A stretch of 64,000 nt of DNA from Neobacillus sp. PS3-40 (GTDB taxonomy: Bacteria; Bacillota; Bacilli; Bacillales; Cytobacillaceae), in contig NZ_CP133266.1 in NCBI RefSeq assembly GCF_030915485.1, positions 4,220,001-4,284,000 of the forward strand, given 5' to 3'. Positions 61,962 through 64,000 of the stretch are shown here, piece after piece; positions within the stretch are counted from its first letter, which is position 1, and every line of letters starts with the position of its first letter. The position numbers were made by a program, and so were the translations under genes. The notes under the pieces were generated by a model. The model was not told the DNA's origin, searched no databases, and worked only from the letters and a program-made list of their open reading frames with translations.

Positions 61962-62656
61962 ATATTCTGGAGCTCATTAACCGTAACAAATTTATACCCT
62001 TTTTTAGATAAAGAATCTAATATACCTTCAATGGTTTTAAGTTCATTGCCCGTTTTATCATACATTGGATGCAACAAAATGATTGATCCAGGTTTCACAT
62101 TCTCATTTACATACTTTACTTTGTCAGTTACGGATGTAAAATAAGTGTCCGGTTCGAGATTCCAAGTAATAGTATCCATATGATTTCTATGTAAATAATA
62201 AGGTAAGGCAATTAGTTTTTTACCATTTGGTGGTCGGAAGTCAATTTCACCCATATAACCAGTTTTACGAATTAAGTTATTGGTCTCATCAATTTCCCTT
62301 TTTATGTAGGAGTATTTTTTAAAAATCATTCGATTATGTGAATAGGTATGATTACCAATCTGATAGCCTGCTTCGGCTAGTTTTTTTCCTTCAATTGGGT
62401 TTTTCTTTAGCTCATTGCCAATTAAAAAAAAGGTAGCCTTTGCATGATATTTATTTAAAAGAGGTGCTATTTTATCAACATTTTTAGTTGGTCCGTCATC
62501 GAATGTCAAAGCAACAACTTTTTTATTTGTTTGTACATGACTAGTTAATCCACCAAATAGCTGGAATGTTCTTGAATTCATCAGTTTATATGTACCGAAG
62601 AAAAAAAGGAATAATAATAACAGGATTCCCCCAATTGCAACCATTATTTTTTTCAT
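61958..62656 (-). CDS. Polysaccharide deacetylase (NodB domain)
   Basis: 232 residues: one N-terminal helix (about 5-24), then a NodB domain. Catalytic and metal motifs: VALTFDDGPTK (Asp pair), GNHTYSHNR (His-x3-His), DFRPPNGK (usually RPPYG; Tyr is replaced by Asn), and SIILLHPM (His). It probably removes acetyl or N-acetyl groups from a wall or extracellular polysaccharide. It ends within the shared terminator. Confidence 0.9.
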   Translation of the reverse strand: MKKIMVAIGGILLLLFLFFFGTYKLMNSRTFQLFGGLTSHVQTNKKVVALTFDDGPTKNVDKIAPLLNKYHAKATFFLIGNELKKNPIEGKKLAEAGYQIGNHTYSHNRMIFKKYSYIKREIDETNNLIRKTGYMGEIDFRPPNGKKLIALPYYLHRNHMDTITWNLEPDTYFTSVTDKVKYVNENVKPGSIILLHPMYDKTGNELKTIEGILDSLSKKGYKFVTVNELQNM

Positions 62657-62990
62657 TATTTGTCTCCCAACTTTAACTTTTCATTGCCCATTTCACTAGT
62701 TGAAATTTTAATTGGCATCAGCTCTAAATAAAAAGTATAGTGAAAAATGCTAACATGTCAATCCACTAATACATTGTAAAGGATAAGAGTAAAAGAGAAA
62801 CGCCGTCATACTGTGACGGGTTAACTTCAGAGGTACAAACAATCAAATCACATAAGAAATCACAGTGTATTTTTTATTGTTATATCTAAAGGGAGTTTAA
62901 TTTAATAAGGATATGAAATAATGAGGTTTTATGTCATATTTGACCAAAATTGTGAAGGAAAGAGGAGAATAGAATGTTCTCCTCTAAGAA
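62657..62990. other. Intergenic stretch without recognisable features
   Basis: About 330 bp, AT-rich. Only short inverted runs (GTCATACTGTGAC near 62804) are visible. No gene, repeat family member or strong hairpin was recognised. Confidence 0.4.
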
Positions 62991-63248
62991 TCAATCTTTT
63001 AAAATCCATTCTTTTACAACAAAAGTGGAAGAACCACTCTTAATTAACGGGTCTGAATTTCCAATTTTAGTGGCTTCATCTAAGGAATTGCTTTTAATAA
63101 GGTAAGCACCACCTGATCCATCACTAAATGGACCATAAGCTTCCAGCTGCTTATTATGTTTGAGCTTATCGAGGAAATCATAGTGAGGTTTAACAAAATC
63201 ATTGTTGAAATTTTGAGTCCTTGTAGTTGTAATCAAATAAAGGTTCAT
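62991..63248 (-). CDS. YciI-like protein
   Basis: 85 residues. The YCII fold: MNLYLITTTRTQNF, then VKPHYDFLDKLKHNKQLEAY with the conserved His, GPFSDGSGGAYLIKSNSLDE and DPLIKSGSSTFVVKEW with the conserved Asp. YciI-like domains occur in dehalogenase-like or stress proteins; the function here is unknown. AAGGAGCC precedes the ATG. Confidence 0.85.
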   Translation of the reverse strand: MNLYLITTTRTQNFNNDFVKPHYDFLDKLKHNKQLEAYGPFSDGSGGAYLIKSNSLDEATKIGNSDPLIKSGSSTFVVKEWILKD

Positions 63249-63670
63249 GTAAAGGCTCCTTATCTTTATTTTTGAAAATTATACCATAATGAATGATTTC
63301 AGTGAAAAAAGTTTATCTCATAGTACGAAAATTCTACGATGAATTGTTTTGCCATAATCAGACATCAAATGAGTACCATCTTTTGTTAGTATTTTTAATC
63401 CTACAGAGTTTGAAGCAAATATAATTAAACATCGGATGAAAGTAAACTTGACAGAATGTTTTATAGATAGTAATATCTTGTACGTAAATATAATGTTTAA
63501 ATGATTTCTTTTAAATATAGATAAATTTAGCATACGGTAAATAGTTTCCTATTGACTTTATGAAAAAGGAGATCTATAGAAAGTAGAAATTAAAAATACT
63601 TCCATTTTTAAAAGAAAAGAATTTGATAAAAGGTAGACTATTTAAACGCCAAATAGGGCAGTTAAAAGTA

Positions 63671-63739
63671 AACCGGCAATTTTTTAAAGTTTGATGGTTT
63701 TAAAATGACCATTAAATTTAAAAATTGCCGGTTTTTTTA
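63671..63739 (+). terminator. Long hairpin with T-run
   Basis: AACCGGCAATTTTTT and AAAAATTGCCGGTT enclose an inner arm (TGGTTTTA / TGACCATTAAA), then TTTTTTTA. It lies in the otherwise featureless 63249-63821 stretch. No gene is seen directly upstream on this strand, so it may end a small unseen transcript. Bases 63318-63533 hold an AT-rich frame without a site that I reject. Confidence 0.7.
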
Positions 63740-63821
63740 TTTACAAAAACTAAAACAAAAGATTCATATTATAAAGAATTTGTTAACTTTGTATCTACAA
63801 TTTCTATGGGGGAGAGCTAAG

Positions 63822-64000
63822 ATGTTCCATTATTTTGAGCTTATTTCATTGCCAACTGCATTTTTAACCGTGTGTGCAGTTTCTTTGTTAAGCGCAATTT
63901 CCATACTATACGTAAGGATTCCCTTACATTTTGTTCGTTTTCACATAGGTATTATTTCGTTACCTCCAATCGTCGCCTTGTTGGGGCTTGTTTCAAACAA
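63822..64000 (+). CDS. N-terminus of a membrane protein, cut by the window end
   Basis: ATG at 63822, preceded by GGGGGAGAG. The first 59 residues contain two hydrophobic segments (LISLPTAFLTVCAVSLLSAI and HIGIISLPPIVALLGLVS), consistent with a multi-pass membrane protein. The family cannot be judged from this part. Confidence 0.6.
   Translation, partial: MFHYFELISLPTAFLTVCAVSLLSAISILYVRIPLHFVRFHIGIISLPPIVALLGLVSN

Noticed and set aside
63318-63533. 71-codon AT-rich minus-strand frame
   Set aside because: No ribosome binding site, no family features, composition like intergenic DNA, and its end lies in a region with no operon context.
1-64000. CRISPR arrays, tRNA, rRNA, riboswitches
   Set aside because: No regularly spaced direct repeats with unique spacers, no cloverleaf-like or T-box, M-box or ydaO-type sequences were recognised. 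The 21-bp iterons at 48132 have no spacers.

Overview
The window looks like chromosomal DNA of a low-GC, endospore-forming Gram-positive bacterium of the family Bacillaceae. The evidence is a tricistronic gerA/B/C germinant receptor, a CotA-type multicopper oxidase, the complete dltXABCD D-alanylation operon, a qoxABCD aa3-type quinol oxidase with ctaB and ctaA, strong AGGAGG-type ribosome binding sites, and frequent TTG starts. A Bacillus/Neobacillus-like genus is likely; I cannot fix the species. No rRNA, tRNA, CRISPR array or recognisable riboswitch was seen.

Layout. 1-9600: tail of an IS256-type transposase, signal peptidase I, an acetyltransferase, a DedA-PAP2 fusion, a small membrane protein, a GDSL lipase with a two-gene ABC exporter, a CAP-domain lipoprotein and a secreted helical protein. 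9600-10850: no genes, but a dense pile of dispersed repeats, including a 125-bp inverted-repeat element carrying a LexA-like box and an array of four 20-bp palindromes. 10850-16170: a membrane protein, tatA and dltXABCD on the minus strand. 16470-18900: an ECF sigma factor, its zinc-finger anti-sigma factor and a membrane protein, then a secreted NlpC/P60 protein that has lost its catalytic residues. 19000-26800: M42 peptidase, ZIP transporter, a decayed integrase, a reductase-like gene that may be acquired, a tiny hydrophobic ORF, a DUF3231 protein, GNAT and decayed small ORFs. 26840-34900: CorA, the germinant receptor operon with a YetF-like gene, a radical SAM/SPASM protein with a GHPH-repeat N-terminus, and a LysM-LysM-NlpC/P60 wall hydrolase with a WalR-type box upstream. 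35000-36840: a dead IS1182-type transposase inside nested inverted repeats. 37080-44270: RDD and TVP38 proteins, LysE-type exporter, MFS transporter, isochorismatase-like hydrolase, a frameshifted FUSC-type gene and the CotA-like oxidase. 44460-48100: three-subunit molybdenum hydroxylase. 48350-51670: class B PBP and an SPFH protein. 51760-53230: an apparently intact IS3-family element with an A_AAA_AAG frameshift site. 53230-59000: ctaA, ctaB and qoxDCBA on the minus strand. 59490-64000: a His-rich HesB/IscA-like protein, a second ECF sigma operon, a polysaccharide deacetylase, a YciI-like protein and the start of a membrane protein.

Much of the window concerns the cell envelope: lipoteichoic acid D-alanylation, a PBP, two NlpC/P60 proteins, a deacetylase, signal peptidase, Tat and two ECF regulons. 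Aerobic respiration (qox, heme A synthesis) and sporulation/germination functions make up most of the rest.

No obvious new defence or biosynthetic system was found. The most unusual signal is the set of dispersed structured repeats. One is a ~95-bp two-hairpin element in seven copies, all on the plus strand, ending in a terminator and supplying the last codons of the PBP gene. A second is a ~130-bp GC-rich palindromic element with an apparent internal-deletion footprint. There are also helically phased palindrome and 21-bp iteron arrays. Several proteins look like pseudoenzymes or metal-ligand variants. All functional statements come from reading motifs by eye; no database search was run.
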